NCBI GenBank assembly: GCA_947176065.1
Contig: CAMWPB010000008.1
Coordinates: forward strand, 18,586 to 82,585
Direction: 5' to 3'
DNA length: 64,000 bases
Origin: an uncultured Lachnospiraceae bacterium
GTDB taxonomy: Bacteria > Bacillota > Clostridia > Lachnospirales > Lachnospiraceae
Notes under the pieces: generated by a model
What the model saw: only the letters and a program-made list of their open reading frames with translations
What the model was told of the DNA's origin: nothing
The model's database searches: none
Part shown: in pieces, positions 1 to 8,702 of the stretch
Numbering within the stretch: the first letter of the stretch is position 1
Layout of the letters: each line of letters begins with the position of its first letter
Position numbers and translations under genes: made by a program

Positions 1-627
1 GTTTTCGATCTGGCCCTCCCGCAGATACAGCTTCTTAAAGAGCATGATCTGGGAACTGACCATCTCGTCCAGAATCACCTCATACTGTCTGGGGCTGATA
101 TTCAGCCGTCCGAGCTGATCCTGAAGCCGCAGCACGCCCAGCCGCATATTCTGGGTTGTAACGAGGGTGTCCTTGTCAAAGAGGGAAATCTGTATGCTGC
201 CGCCGCCGATATCCACGATCGCTGTTCCCTTCTCCACGATCTTATTAAAACGCCCTCTGGAGGCAATCGCCTTGTAATTCAGGAAACGCTGCTCCGAGTT
301 GCTGAGCACCTCGATGCGGATGCCCGTGCGCTGGGCGATCTGATCCAGAACGATCATGGTATTTTCCGTCTCCCTGACCGCGCTGGTGCCGTAGGCGGTA
401 TAATCGTCCACCCGGTAGCTTTTCATAATATCCCTGTAATCCCGCAGCACCCGGGAAAGTTCGTCTACCCGGTCATAGCTCATCTTCCCCGTGGCAAAGG
501 TGTCCGTCCCCAGATCAATCCGATGCCTGATATGGTCGATCTCCCGCAGACCGTTTTTGGAAGAGATTTCAAATATTTTCATGCCCAGCTCATAGGAACC
601 GACATCTATCGCCGCAAATGTTTTCAT
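1..627 (-). CDS. Ppx/GppA-family phosphatase, C-terminal end outside the window
   Basis: This is the first ~209 codons of an exopolyphosphatase/guanosine pentaphosphate phosphatase-type protein; the rest lies left of base 1. The N-terminus reads MKTFAAIDVGSYEL, an ASKHA-fold phosphate-binding loop, and the second nucleotide-binding signature AIVDIGGGS lies near residues 134-142. The family hydrolyses polyphosphate or pppGpp in the cytoplasm. The start is the ATG at 627, preceded by a GGAGGT ribosome binding site. It sits 31 nt downstream of the DUF815 AAA+ gene on the same strand and probably shares its transcript with pheA. Whether it acts on polyphosphate or pppGpp cannot be told from this part. 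Confidence 0.88.
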   Translation of the reverse strand, partial: MKTFAAIDVGSYELGMKIFEISSKNGLREIDHIRHRIDLGTDTFATGKMSYDRVDELSRVLRDYRDIMKSYRVDDYTAYGTSAVRETENTMIVLDQIAQRTGIRIEVLSNSEQRFLNYKAIASRGRFNKIVEKGTAIVDIGGGSIQISLFDKDTLVTTQNMRLGVLRLQDQLGRLNISPRQYEVILDEMVSSQIMLFKKLYLREGQIEN

Positions 628-658
628 GCCTGCACCTCCACGTCTTCCAGAACACAGA

Positions 659-2104
659 TTAGTCCCCCGTTTTCTGACCGAGCAAAAAGTCAATGAACTG
701 CTGCGCCGTCCTGCCGGAGAGTCCGCCGTGGGATAGCTCCCATTTATTCGCCAGAAGGAACAGGTCATCATCCGGCACCTTTAATCCGTTTCTCTCTGCC
801 AGCGTCTTTACGATCTGCTGGAACTGTTTTTTATCCGGCGACCCGAAAAAGATGGTCACACCGAAGCGGTAAACCAGAGACAGCTTCTCCTGCACCGTGT
901 CACCCGCGTGCATATCCTCGTCCCGCCTGTCCGCCTTGTCGCTGTAATTTTCACGGATCAGGTGCCGTCTGTTGGAGGTCGCGTAAATCAGCACATTGGC
1001 AGGCTTTTTCTCCAGTCCGCCCTCGATCAGCGCCTTTAAATATTTGTATTCCACCTCGAAATCCTCGAAGCTCAGATCATCCATATATATGATAAACTTG
1101 TAATTCCGGTTTTTGAGCCGTCTGTTGGAGGTCGCGTAAATCAGCACATTGGCAGGCTTTTTCTCCAGTCCGCCCTCGATCAGCGCCTTTAAATATTTGT
1201 ATTCCACCTCGAAATCCTCGAAGCTCAGATCATCCATATATATGATAAACTTGTAATTCCGGTTTTTGAGCTGGGCGATCACCGCGTTCAAATCCTGGAA
1301 CTGATGCTTGTACAGTTCAATAATACGCAGGCCCTTCTCGTAATATTCGTTGGCAATGGCCTTTACACAGGACGATTTTCCCGTACCGGCATCCCCGAAC
1401 AACAGACAGTTGTTGGCTCGCCGCCCCGCCACAAAGGCCTCCGTATTCTCCCGCAGTTTCTTCTTGGGAAGCTCGTAGCCCACCAGATCATCCAGATATA
1501 CATGTGCGATATTGCGTATCGGCACAATCGCCGCGCCATCCTCCGTGTGCTCCACCCGGAACGCCTTGTGCAGTCCCAGGTCTCCCACGCCGTACTCTCT
1601 GTAAAACTGGGTGAGCGTGGCTTTCATGGCCCCGGCGTTCTCATTTTTCACGAAATGCTGCGCCAGCGTGCAGATCCTGTCGCGAATCCGCCTGTTGTAG
1701 ATCTTGCTGTCCGCGGAAGGCCCCTCATAGGCGAGAACAACGGCAAACTCCGGCGCTTTTAAAACCTCCATCATCTCCGTGAAGTCATAATCAAAAAACT
1801 CCTTGAAAATAGCGATATCATGCAGCACCAGCTCATTGATGCTGCCCTCCACCTCTCCGCGCATCTCACAGGCGCAGCTATAGCTGTTTTCATTGTTCAC
1901 CAGAAGATTTGTCAGATAACAGTGCCAGAGGTTCCCGTAAAACCCATGATCCGCCGCCTGCTCGGAAAGCCGGTGCATACATCTGTAAAAGAGCGGTCTC
2001 GCCCTGCCGTCCCCGGACCGGTAATGCTCCATCAGCCAGACCACATCCCGCAGGATATCCCCGTCCGCAAACTCCTTATATATGATCAGTTCCTCTTCTC
2101 TCAT
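659..2104 (-). CDS. DUF815-family AAA+ ATPase with an internal 51-residue tandem duplication
   Basis: This is an ATP-binding protein of the DUF815 group of AAA+ proteins, whose cellular role is not established. Residues ~1-200 form the variable N-terminal part. Walker A GDAGTGKS follows at about residue 237, then Walker B (FIIYMDDLSFED) and a sensor-1 segment (LIYATSNRR). The Walker B to sensor-1 segment occurs twice in a row, at residues ~279-329 and ~330-380, because of an exact 153-bp repeat. Without the extra copy the protein would be 430 residues, close to what I expect for the family. The start ATG has GGCGGAGG upstream. It lies between pheA and ppx on one strand, with a palindromic element just before it. 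The duplicated copy probably disrupts the ATPase fold unless one copy loops out. Confidence 0.85.
   Translation of the reverse strand: MREEELIIYKEFADGDILRDVVWLMEHYRSGDGRARPLFYRCMHRLSEQAADHGFYGNLWHCYLTNLLVNNENSYSCACEMRGEVEGSINELVLHDIAIFKEFFDYDFTEMMEVLKAPEFAVVLAYEGPSADSKIYNRRIRDRICTLAQHFVKNENAGAMKATLTQFYREYGVGDLGLHKAFRVEHTEDGAAIVPIRNIAHVYLDDLVGYELPKKKLRENTEAFVAGRRANNCLLFGDAGTGKSSCVKAIANEYYEKGLRIIELYKHQFQDLNAVIAQLKNRNYKFIIYMDDLSFEDFEVEYKYLKALIEGGLEKKPANVLIYATSNRRLKNRNYKFIIYMDDLSFEDFEVEYKYLKALIEGGLEKKPANVLIYATSNRRHLIRENYSDKADRRDEDMHAGDTVQEKLSLVYRFGVTIFFGSPDKKQFQQIVKTLAERNGLKVPDDDLFLLANKWELSHGGLSGRTAQQFIDFLLGQKTGD
964..1269. repeat. Exact 153-bp tandem duplication, two copies
   Basis: Bases 964-1116 are repeated without a difference at 1117-1269, and the match runs on for two more bases to 1271. 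The unit is 51 codons, so the reading frame of the DUF815 gene is kept. The absence of any difference means a very recent event or an assembly or template-switch artefact. Confidence 0.97.
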
Positions 2105-2131
2105 CGTTCCTTATCCTCCGCCGATTATTGC

Positions 2132-2226
2132 AGAGAATGCCTGCTTTTTGGCATTCTCTTATGCGAGACATAGTACTTCTTGGCGTTCCGTCCAATGGCG
2201 GAACGTCTTTAGAAGTACTTCTCGCA
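2132..2226 (-). repeat. Two-stem palindromic element, copy A (after pheA stop)
   Basis: Read on the minus strand, a long hairpin comes first. Its outer arms are TGCGAGA and TCTCGCA, its inner arms AGAAGTACTT and AAGTACT-type, and it is capped by a GACGTTCCGCC/GGAACGCC stem. A second hairpin with arms AGAGAATGCC and GGCATTCTCT follows. The element begins directly after the pheA stop codon and ends about 28 nt before the DUF815 start. Two more copies lie at 12182-12270 and 33404-33498. Confidence 0.85.
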
Positions 2227-3354
2227 TTAGTAATTGCCCAGTATTCTCAAGTTGCGCGCCTCGTCCCGCAGTCCCCGCAGGGCGTTCTTCACCGCGCCGT
2301 CCGCAAAATTCCCCTCAAAGTCGATAAAAAAGCGGTACTCCCAATTTCGGTCCTCGATAGGACGGCTCTCAATCTTCGTCATGTTGAGATTGTTATAGAT
2401 AAAATGGGACAGCATATGATAGAGCGAACCGCTCTCGTGGGGCACCTCCAGACAAATGCTGATCTTCCCCGCATCCTTCCTGAATATCTTCTGGTTGGTG
2501 ACAATAATGAAGCGGGTGGAATTGGTATCCGACTGGTTGACGCCCTGCTCCAGAATCTCCAGACCATAAATCTCCGCCGCCTGAGCGCTTGCGATAGCCG
2601 CCTGGGTTTTGTCCCCCTCCCCGCTCACCTTGCGGGCTGCAAAGGCGTTATTTTTCAGACTCACCTGTCTCCAGTCCTCGTGTTCATTTAAATATCTGGC
2701 GCTCTGCATCAGCGACTGCGGATGGGAGTACACCGTCCTAATCTGCGAAAGCGACGTCCCCGGCACGCCCAGCAGACAATGCTCGATCTCTATGATCTGT
2801 TCCCCCACGATATAATTCTCAAACTCCGCCAGCAGATCGTAAATCTCACTGACAATTCCCGCCGTGGAATTTTCGATGGGCAGTACCGCAAAATCCGCGC
2901 TCCCCTCCTCGATTGCCGACATGGCATCCCTGAAAGTCTCCACATGAAAGCTCTTCACCTGCTCCCCGAAATAGCGAAACATCGCCATCTGGGAGTAGGA
3001 GCCCTCCGCTCCCTGAAAGACCACTCTGGCATGCTCCGTCTCCAGCCTGTCCACCCCGATAAAGGGCAGCCTTCCCAGAGATCCCGCCTCCACTAACTTC
3101 TTATACTGGAGCTTCCTGCTCATGGACATAATCTGCTCAAACAGCTCCTGCACACCATGGGCATTAAATGGGTCATGGGTGAGAGAACGCACTTTCTTAA
3201 GCTTCTCCTCCTCCCGCTCCCTGTCAAAAACCTTCTTTCCCGTCTCAATCTTATAATCGGCCACTTGAGAGGAAATTGCCATACGCTCCTCATAGAGCGC
3301 CACAATTTTCCCGTCAATCCCGTCAAGCTGCTCCCGCAGTTCCAGTAAATCCAT
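2227..3354 (-). CDS. pheA: Bifunctional chorismate mutase / prephenate dehydratase (P-protein)
   Basis: The protein converts chorismate to prephenate and then to phenylpyruvate, the committed steps of phenylalanine synthesis. Residues ~1-90 are an AroQ-type chorismate mutase helix bundle (LREQLDGIDGKIVALYEERM). Residues ~110-285 are the prephenate dehydratase domain, with the FQGAEGSYSQ start and the substrate motif NSTRFIIV. The C-terminal ~80 residues are an ACT domain with the ESRP motif, typical of phenylalanine feedback control. At 375 residues it is normal for Clostridia P-proteins. It is first in a pheA-DUF815-ppx run, with its own promoter upstream and a palindromic element directly after the stop codon. 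Confidence 0.95.
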   Translation of the reverse strand: MDLLELREQLDGIDGKIVALYEERMAISSQVADYKIETGKKVFDREREEEKLKKVRSLTHDPFNAHGVQELFEQIMSMSRKLQYKKLVEAGSLGRLPFIGVDRLETEHARVVFQGAEGSYSQMAMFRYFGEQVKSFHVETFRDAMSAIEEGSADFAVLPIENSTAGIVSEIYDLLAEFENYIVGEQIIEIEHCLLGVPGTSLSQIRTVYSHPQSLMQSARYLNEHEDWRQVSLKNNAFAARKVSGEGDKTQAAIASAQAAEIYGLEILEQGVNQSDTNSTRFIIVTNQKIFRKDAGKISICLEVPHESGSLYHMLSHFIYNNLNMTKIESRPIEDRNWEYRFFIDFEGNFADGAVKNALRGLRDEARNLRILGNY

Positions 3355-3389
3355 TTTTCCTGTCCTTTCCCGTTCGTATTCCTCTATAA

Positions 3390-3418
3390 AGTTTACCGCA
3401 ATTTGTTCTTGATAGCAA
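3390..3418 (-). promoter_or_regulatory. Probable pheA promoter
   Basis: On the minus strand TTGCTA (3418-3413) and TAAACT (3395-3390) are 17 nt apart, about 35 nt before the pheA start. It overlaps the -35 region of the divergent promoter for the plus-strand gene at 3476, so the two may compete. Confidence 0.45.
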
Positions 3419-3437
3419 GCGGCTTTCCAGATATAAT
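3409..3437 (+). promoter_or_regulatory. Promoter for the DUF5050 gene
   Basis: TTGATA (3409-3414) and a perfect TATAAT (3432-3437) are separated by 17 nt, a good sigma-A promoter 39 nt upstream of the start codon. Confidence 0.7.
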
Positions 3438-3475
3438 AGTAGTGTTACACGGTAGCTTTTCAGGAGGAGAACCCA

Positions 3476-4513
3476 ATGACCAGCAAGCAAAAGAATATCC
3501 TGATTCTTTCTATAGCAGGAGTTATTTTATTAATCCTGTTCGTATTTGTTATACTGAGCGGGCGTATTCCCATGAACGACGAATTTACCGTCGGGAACAC
3601 GCCCGGAAACCTGAACAATGGCGGATATTTCTGCGAGATGGACGGGCGGGTGTATTTTGCCAACGCCTACGACAATTTCGCCCTATACTCCATGAACCCG
3701 GACGAAACGGATCTGGTTAAATTTAACGAGGGTGCAGTTTCTTCCATCAATGCTGCGGGAAACTATCTCTACTACGCTCAGGTCAGCGGCGGTACTGAGT
3801 CCGGCGGCATCGGCAGCGCCGTGCGTATGGCCGGTATCTACCGGAGCAACCTGAAAGGGAAATCCGTGGTCGGCTTAGACCGCTGCGATATCGTCAGTAT
3901 GCAGCTTTGCGGCAACTACCTCTACTATGAGAAATACGACAAACAGATCGGCACTTCCTTAGATAAAGTGCGTATTGATAAAAAGGACAGACAGACCGTG
4001 GCGGAGGCGATCATCAATCCCAACTGCTATGTAAACGGCAAAATCTACTACAACGGCACCGCGGAGGATCATTACCTCCACGCCCTTGACGTCGCCACGG
4101 ACAGGGACTCTATAGTCTGGCAGGGAAATATCTGGAATCCCATCCTTCAGGACGGTTACGTCTATTACATGGACGTGGGGGAAAACTACCGGCTGTGCCG
4201 CTATAATCTGTCCAACAATGTGGTGGAAGTTCTGACCAATGACCGTATCGACATGTTCAATGTCTACGGCAATTACATATACTATCAGGTCAGCTCTGCC
4301 GACTCCCCGGCCCTCAAGCGGATGATGACCGACGGCAGCTCACAGGAAACCGTACGGGAAGGCGTGTACCAGAACATCAACATCACCTCCGAGTATGTGT
4401 ACTTTAATTCCTTTAACGAGTCTACGCCCGTATATAAAACCTACACCTACGGTCCGATCAATGTGACCACCTTTGATGCCGCAAAGGAAGCGGCGCTGGA
4501 AAATCTCAAATGA
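3476..4513 (+). CDS. DUF5050-type membrane-anchored propeller-like protein
   Basis: This 345-residue protein has a single N-terminal membrane segment (ILILSIAGVILLILFVFVIL, residues ~8-27) and no lipobox, so it is probably anchored with a large outer domain. The rest is a run of repeats around short motifs such as GNYLYY, DGRVYFAN, NGKIYY and DGYVYY, as in DUF5050 proteins of Clostridia, which are predicted beta-propellers. No catalytic residues are recognisable and the role is unknown. The start is supported by CAGGAGGAGAA upstream. The gene has its own promoter and terminator, so it is monocistronic. Confidence 0.8.
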   Translation: MTSKQKNILILSIAGVILLILFVFVILSGRIPMNDEFTVGNTPGNLNNGGYFCEMDGRVYFANAYDNFALYSMNPDETDLVKFNEGAVSSINAAGNYLYYAQVSGGTESGGIGSAVRMAGIYRSNLKGKSVVGLDRCDIVSMQLCGNYLYYEKYDKQIGTSLDKVRIDKKDRQTVAEAIINPNCYVNGKIYYNGTAEDHYLHALDVATDRDSIVWQGNIWNPILQDGYVYYMDVGENYRLCRYNLSNNVVEVLTNDRIDMFNVYGNYIYYQVSSADSPALKRMMTDGSSQETVREGVYQNINITSEYVYFNSFNESTPVYKTYTYGPINVTTFDAAKEAALENLK

Positions 4514-4517
4514 GCGA

Positions 4518-4543
4518 AGGGACTGCGTGCGCAGTCCCTTTTT
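4518..4543 (+). terminator. Rho-independent terminator of the DUF5050 gene
   Basis: AGGGACTGCG and CGCAGTCCCT arms form a perfect stem with a tiny loop, followed by five T residues, six bases after the stop codon. Confidence 0.9.
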
Positions 4544-4572
4544 CTGTCTGTTCTCCTGATTCTCTATATCAT

Positions 4573-5421
4573 TCAATCCGATAACACGTGTTTTTCTCCG
4601 CTCCGCTCCACATCCGCCAAAAGCTCCATCACCGATTTTCCAAAAACGGGATGTTTCTCATAGGGGGCAATCTGTGAAAGCGGTTTCAATACGAAGTCGC
4701 GGTTTTGCATATCCCTGTGGGGGATCGTCAGCTTCTTCGTGTCCATCACGCTTCCCTCATAGAGAAGAATGTCCAGATCCAGCGTTCTCGGCCCCCAGCG
4801 CTCCTTCCGTTCTCTGGCCTGTGCCCTCTCAATCGCCTGCAGCGTCTCCAGAAGCTCCTCAGGCGTATAGAGCGTCTCAATGGACAGCGCGCCGTTCAAA
4901 TAATCCGCCTGCTCCACACCGCCGTAGGGCGTCGTCTCCACCCAGTCCGAAACGCGCAGCACCCTGCACTTTTTATCTCCGAGCAGCGCATCCACCGCCG
5001 CGCTTAAGTGCGCCCTCTTATCCCCGATATTGGAACCGCAGGCGATATATACCCGCCGCCAGCCCCTCGTAATCTTTACGGAAACCGAACCGAAGGGAAC
5101 CGTGATCGGCGCTTCCGGCTTTTTCACTTCCATGGTGACCTGTCTTACATAGGGAAACTGTAAAAGCAGCGCCTCCGAAGCCCTTTCCGCCGCCGTCTCA
5201 ATCAGCTTATACGTGTGCTCCGTGAGAAATGTGTGCAGGAACCGGCATACCACGCCGTAATTCGTGGATAATCCCAGATCATCCGCCATGCCTGCCGCTC
5301 TGGTATCCGTATCCATCGCCACGCTGACATAAAAATTCTGCCCCTTCTCATTCTCCTGCTGATATACCCCGTGATAGGCATATATCTGCAGATCCTCCAC
5401 AATAATCTGATCCATTGCCAA
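4573..5421 (-). CDS. folK: Fused dihydroneopterin aldolase / HPPK (FolB-FolK)
   Basis: This protein performs two consecutive steps of folate synthesis. Residues ~1-118 are dihydroneopterin aldolase (YAYHGVYQQENEKGQNFYV, STNYG, KPEAPI). Residues ~122-282 are 6-hydroxymethyl-dihydropterin pyrophosphokinase, with the start motif YIACGSNIGDK and the ATP/Mg motif RWGPRTLDLDILLY followed by IPHRDM. The fusion is common in Clostridia. It is the last gene of the folC-folE-folP-folBK operon, 17 nt after folP. Confidence 0.95.
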   Translation of the reverse strand: MAMDQIIVEDLQIYAYHGVYQQENEKGQNFYVSVAMDTDTRAAGMADDLGLSTNYGVVCRFLHTFLTEHTYKLIETAAERASEALLLQFPYVRQVTMEVKKPEAPITVPFGSVSVKITRGWRRVYIACGSNIGDKRAHLSAAVDALLGDKKCRVLRVSDWVETTPYGGVEQADYLNGALSIETLYTPEELLETLQAIERAQARERKERWGPRTLDLDILLYEGSVMDTKKLTIPHRDMQNRDFVLKPLSQIAPYEKHPVFGKSVMELLADVERSGEKHVLSD

Positions 5422-5438
5422 GCGGCTCCTTCCCTGCC

Positions 5439-6254
5439 TTAGTTTTTGTAACCGTCGCGGATTGCCTCCGTCATCTTCACGGCGCGGGCATTCTCCTTCA
5501 CATCGTGTACCCGCACAAACATAACGCCCTGCTGTACGCCGTAGACGGTAGTCACCAGAGTACCCTCCACGCGCTCGTTCACGGGAAGATCCAGTCCCAT
5601 GCCCACCACGGACTTGCGGCTTGCGCCGAGAAGCAGCGGATAGCCGAGGGAGTGGAATTTCTGCAGATTGTCTATGATCTCAAGGTTGTTCTCATAGCTC
5701 TTGCCGTAGCCGATGCCGGGGTCCAGAATGATCTTGTCATAAGCGATCCCTCTGCTGCTTGCGAGCTCAAGAGAGGACTCCAGATCCCAGAATATCTCCT
5801 CAATCAGGTTAGAATACTTCGCCTCTTTACGGTTATGCGCCAGACAGCAGGGAAGCCCCGACTCCGCAATCACCTGCGCCATGTTTTCATCATACTTTAA
5901 CCCCCAGATATCATTAATCATATCCACGCCCGCCGCAATACCGGCCTTCGCCACCTCGGACTTGTATGTATCCAGAGAAATCGGAACATTAAATCTGGAT
6001 TTAATCGCTTCGATCACAGGAGCCACCCTGTCGATCTCCTCCTGCACGGAAATCTGTGTGTAACCGGGTCTGGTAGACTCTCCGCCCACGTCCACGATAT
6101 CCATACCATCCGTTATCATTTTTTCCACGTGATATAATGCCTGATCCAGATTGTTATACTTCCCTCCGTCAGAAAAAGAATCAGGTGTTACGTTGAGTAT
6201 TCCCATCACATAAGCATGTCCTTTTGTTCTGAAATCCCTCTGTCCTATCCTCAT
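5439..6254 (-). CDS. folP: Dihydropteroate synthase
   Basis: It condenses hydroxymethyl-dihydropterin pyrophosphate with p-aminobenzoate and is the target of sulfonamides. It has the first signature MGILNVTPDSFSDGG, the second DVGGESTRPG, and the pterin-binding segment LDPGIGYGKS followed by LLLGASRKS. At 271 residues it has the normal TIM-barrel length. It lies between folE and folBK on the same strand. No obvious resistance-type insertion is seen. Confidence 0.96.
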   Translation of the reverse strand: MRIGQRDFRTKGHAYVMGILNVTPDSFSDGGKYNNLDQALYHVEKMITDGMDIVDVGGESTRPGYTQISVQEEIDRVAPVIEAIKSRFNVPISLDTYKSEVAKAGIAAGVDMINDIWGLKYDENMAQVIAESGLPCCLAHNRKEAKYSNLIEEIFWDLESSLELASSRGIAYDKIILDPGIGYGKSYENNLEIIDNLQKFHSLGYPLLLGASRKSVVGMGLDLPVNERVEGTLVTTVYGVQQGVMFVRVHDVKENARAVKMTEAIRDGYKN

Positions 6255-6303
6255 TTTCCTATCCTCCGTGATTTTTATTGTATGACTGCTTATCCACAGG
6301 ATT

Positions 6304-6891
6304 TTACATTGCTAAATCCTGATTAAACACTTTATCTTCTCCAAGCATCCGAAAGAACAAATCCTGCCACTTCGGCTCTTCCTGAAAACAGCCTCTGGAC
6401 GCCAGCGTCATCGTCCTGCTCCCGGGCTTCTCCACCCCGCGCATGGTCATGCACAGATGCTCCGCCTCCAGCATAACGATCGCGCCCTGCGGCTTCAGGT
6501 GCTCCATGACAGCCTCCACGATCTGGCTGGTCATCTGCTCCTGAATCTGGGGCCTTCTGGCATAAACCTCCACCGTTCTCGCCAGCTTGCTCAATCCGAC
6601 CACTTTTCCGTCCGGGAGATATGCGATATGCGCCTTCCCGTAAAACGGCATCAGATGGTGCTCACAAATAGAATAAAAGGTGATATTTTTTACCAGAACA
6701 ATCTCGTTGCTCTCCACGGCAAACGTCTTCGCCAGATGTTCTCCCGCATTCTCATCCATTCCCGCAAAAATTTCCCCGTACATGCGGGCAATCCTGTCCG
6801 GCGTTTCCCGCAGCCCCTCTCTGTTCACATCCTCGCCGATGCCCTCCAAAAGCAGCCTGACCGCCTCTTCAATTTTTCTCTGATCTACCAT
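6304..6891 (-). CDS. folE: GTP cyclohydrolase I
   Basis: It catalyses the first step of pterin synthesis, GTP to dihydroneopterin triphosphate. The zinc-binding stretch [19 protein letters not shown] and the downstream HLCMTMRGV are intact, with the conserved Cys and His ligands. The length is 195 residues. The 5' end overlaps the 3' end of folC by 23 bp, so the two genes are probably translationally coupled. Confidence 0.96.
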   Translation of the reverse strand: MVDQRKIEEAVRLLLEGIGEDVNREGLRETPDRIARMYGEIFAGMDENAGEHLAKTFAVESNEIVLVKNITFYSICEHHLMPFYGKAHIAYLPDGKVVGLSKLARTVEVYARRPQIQEQMTSQIVEAVMEHLKPQGAIVMLEAEHLCMTMRGVEKPGSRTMTLASRGCFQEEPKWQDLFFRMLGEDKVFNQDLAM

Positions 6892-8200
6892 GGGTGTCTC
6901 TCCTGATCGTATCTCTGTGCCCGACTGTATCCATCAGTTCTCCCAGATAGGAAAGAGAGCCGAAGGCAACGATAACGGCATCCTTATCCTTCCCCGTCAG
7001 GAGGTACGCGATCTCCACCGCCTCCTGCACACTGTCCGCGGCCGTCACGGCCCGGTGATACTCTCTGGCCGCCTGCGCCAGCTCCAGCGCCGGCAGCGCG
7101 CGCTCCTTCACGGGCGGCGTCACGGTAATGATATGGGATGCCAGTGTGGAGGTATGCCGAATCACTTTGTCATATTCTTTGTCCTGTAACATTCCCATTA
7201 TATAAATTATTTTCCTGTTTGTAAAATAAAAACGAATACTTTCAGCCAATTTTTTAGCGGCATCCTCGTTATGCGCACCGTCTGCTATAAAGAGCGGCCT
7301 CTTCGCAATCACGTCGAAGCGCCCCGGCCATTTCGCGCCAAAAAGCCCCCGCCGCAGCTTCTCCTCCGGCACCTTGAAACCGCACCTTATAAGCGCAAGA
7401 ACCGTCTCCACCGCCAAAACCGCATTCTCAATCTGAAACTGTCCCAGCATGGATATTTCCAGATCTTTATACTTATCGTAATCAAAGCTCTGCTTCGTCA
7501 CGCCGTACCTGATCCGCTTCGCGCGGGATATGTCAGCCGTGAGAAACTTTCCCTTTTTGAGAAGGGCAGACTGCCGCAGAATCTTCATCACTTCCGGCGT
7601 CTGCTTTGTGGATATAACATAACACTTGTTTTTTATAATACCCGACTTGGCGAGCGCAATCTCCTCCAGACTCTCCCCCAGAATGTCCATATGGTCCATG
7701 CTGATGGAGGCAAAAACCGCCGCCAGTGTCGTACTCACCACGTTTGTGGCGTCCAGCGCGCCGCCGAGTCCTGTCTCCAGCACCACCAGATCGCATTCCT
7801 TATCCAGAAAATACAAAAAGGCAACAGCCGTTTCCACCTCAAAAAGAGTAGGCTGCCCATCCCCCTCCGCCTCCATCCGCTCCGCAGCCGCCTTTACCGG
7901 CTCCAGATACTTGCAAAGCCCCGACTGCGTAATCTCACGGCCATTCACCTGAAACCGTTCCCTGTAGTCCTTCACGGTGGGAGAAATATATCTGCCGACC
8001 CGGTATCCCGCTTCCTGCATAATCGTGGAAATATAGGCAAGCGTCGAACCCTTGCCATTGGTCCCGGCAATGTGCACAAACTTCAGTTTATCCTGCGGAT
8101 CGCCCAGCGCTGCACACAGCCGGCGCATGGTATCCAGCCCCATGACGCTGCCAAGAGGCCGCAATTCGTCTATATACTGCATGGCTTCACGGTAGTTCAT
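6869..8200 (-). CDS. folC: Folylpolyglutamate synthase / dihydrofolate synthase
   Basis: It adds glutamate to dihydropteroate and to folates. The Mur-ligase-like ATP loop [16 protein letters not shown] lies near residues 43-58. The DHMDILG segment and the C-terminal domain (FDVI...[15 protein letters not shown]) are present. The length is 443 residues. It is the first gene of the folate operon, with GAAAGGGGAGAG before the ATG. No strong promoter was recognised in the short gap to the divergent gene at 8301. Confidence 0.94.
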   Translation of the reverse strand: MNYREAMQYIDELRPLGSVMGLDTMRRLCAALGDPQDKLKFVHIAGTNGKGSTLAYISTIMQEAGYRVGRYISPTVKDYRERFQVNGREITQSGLCKYLEPVKAAAERMEAEGDGQPTLFEVETAVAFLYFLDKECDLVVLETGLGGALDATNVVSTTLAAVFASISMDHMDILGESLEEIALAKSGIIKNKCYVISTKQTPEVMKILRQSALLKKGKFLTADISRAKRIRYGVTKQSFDYDKYKDLEISMLGQFQIENAVLAVETVLALIRCGFKVPEEKLRRGLFGAKWPGRFDVIAKRPLFIADGAHNEDAAKKLAESIRFYFTNRKIIYIMGMLQDKEYDKVIRHTSTLASHIITVTPPVKERALPALELAQAAREYHRAVTAADSVQEAVEIAYLLTGKDKDAVIVAFGSLSYLGELMDTVGHRDTIRRDTHGRSEKN

Positions 8201-8300
8201 GGCTCTCCCCTTTCTCCCATCTTACTCATTCCGTTTTAAAACAGAATCCCCGGGCCGCACCGCATGTATAAATGGGCCGGAACCGGGCAATACTGTCACT

Positions 8301-8702
8301 ATGAAAAAATTTTTGCACAACTTCATTCACTGCGGCCTGCTGGGGTGGTTTCTGGAAATCACCTTCACGGCCTTTCATGCCTTCCGCAGGCGTGATTTAA
8401 AACTTCCCGGCGCGACATCCGTCTGGATGTTTCCCATTTACGGTCTGGCCGCCTTTCTTTCGCCGGTGTGCCGGCTGCTGAAAAACCGCTCCCTGCTGTT
8501 TCGCGGACTGACCTACACGGGACTGATCTTCACCGGGGAATTTCTCACCGGCATATGGTTAAACCGCCGGGAACTCTGCCCCTGGAATTATGAGCGCTCC
8601 CGCTGGAATCTGTCCGGAGTGATCCGTCTCGACTTCGCCCCCTGCTGGTTTGTCACGGGTCTTCTCTTCGAGCGCCTTCTCCGGGAAAACGATTCCATTT
8701 AA
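8301..8702 (+). CDS. Small membrane protein of the putative ABC-transporter type IV (PF06541-like) group
   Basis: The predicted product of 133 residues has about four hydrophobic segments and the N-terminal pattern FIHCGLLGWFLEITF, which resembles the PF06541 family of Clostridia. The conserved WNYERSRWNLSGVIRLDF region follows. An upstream in-frame ATG at 8199 would add 34 hydrophilic residues overlapping the folC start, so I chose the ATG at 8301, where the family's homology begins. The ribosome binding site is weak. The function is unknown; the transporter link in the family name is not demonstrated. Its 3' end overlaps the convergent PH-domain gene by 4 bp. Confidence 0.65.
   Translation: MKKFLHNFIHCGLLGWFLEITFTAFHAFRRRDLKLPGATSVWMFPIYGLAAFLSPVCRLLKNRSLLFRGLTYTGLIFTGEFLTGIWLNRRELCPWNYERSRWNLSGVIRLDFAPCWFVTGLLFERLLRENDSI

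Noticed and set aside
4518..4543. The terminator stem as a bidirectional terminator also serving the folate operon
   Set aside because: Read on the minus strand the stem is followed by TCGCTC and not by a T-run, so it works only for the plus-strand gene.
8228..8247. A near-palindrome ATTCCGTTTTAAAACAGAAT between folC and the divergent gene as an operator
   Set aside because: It is short, has mismatches, and no promoter with good spacing could be tied to it.
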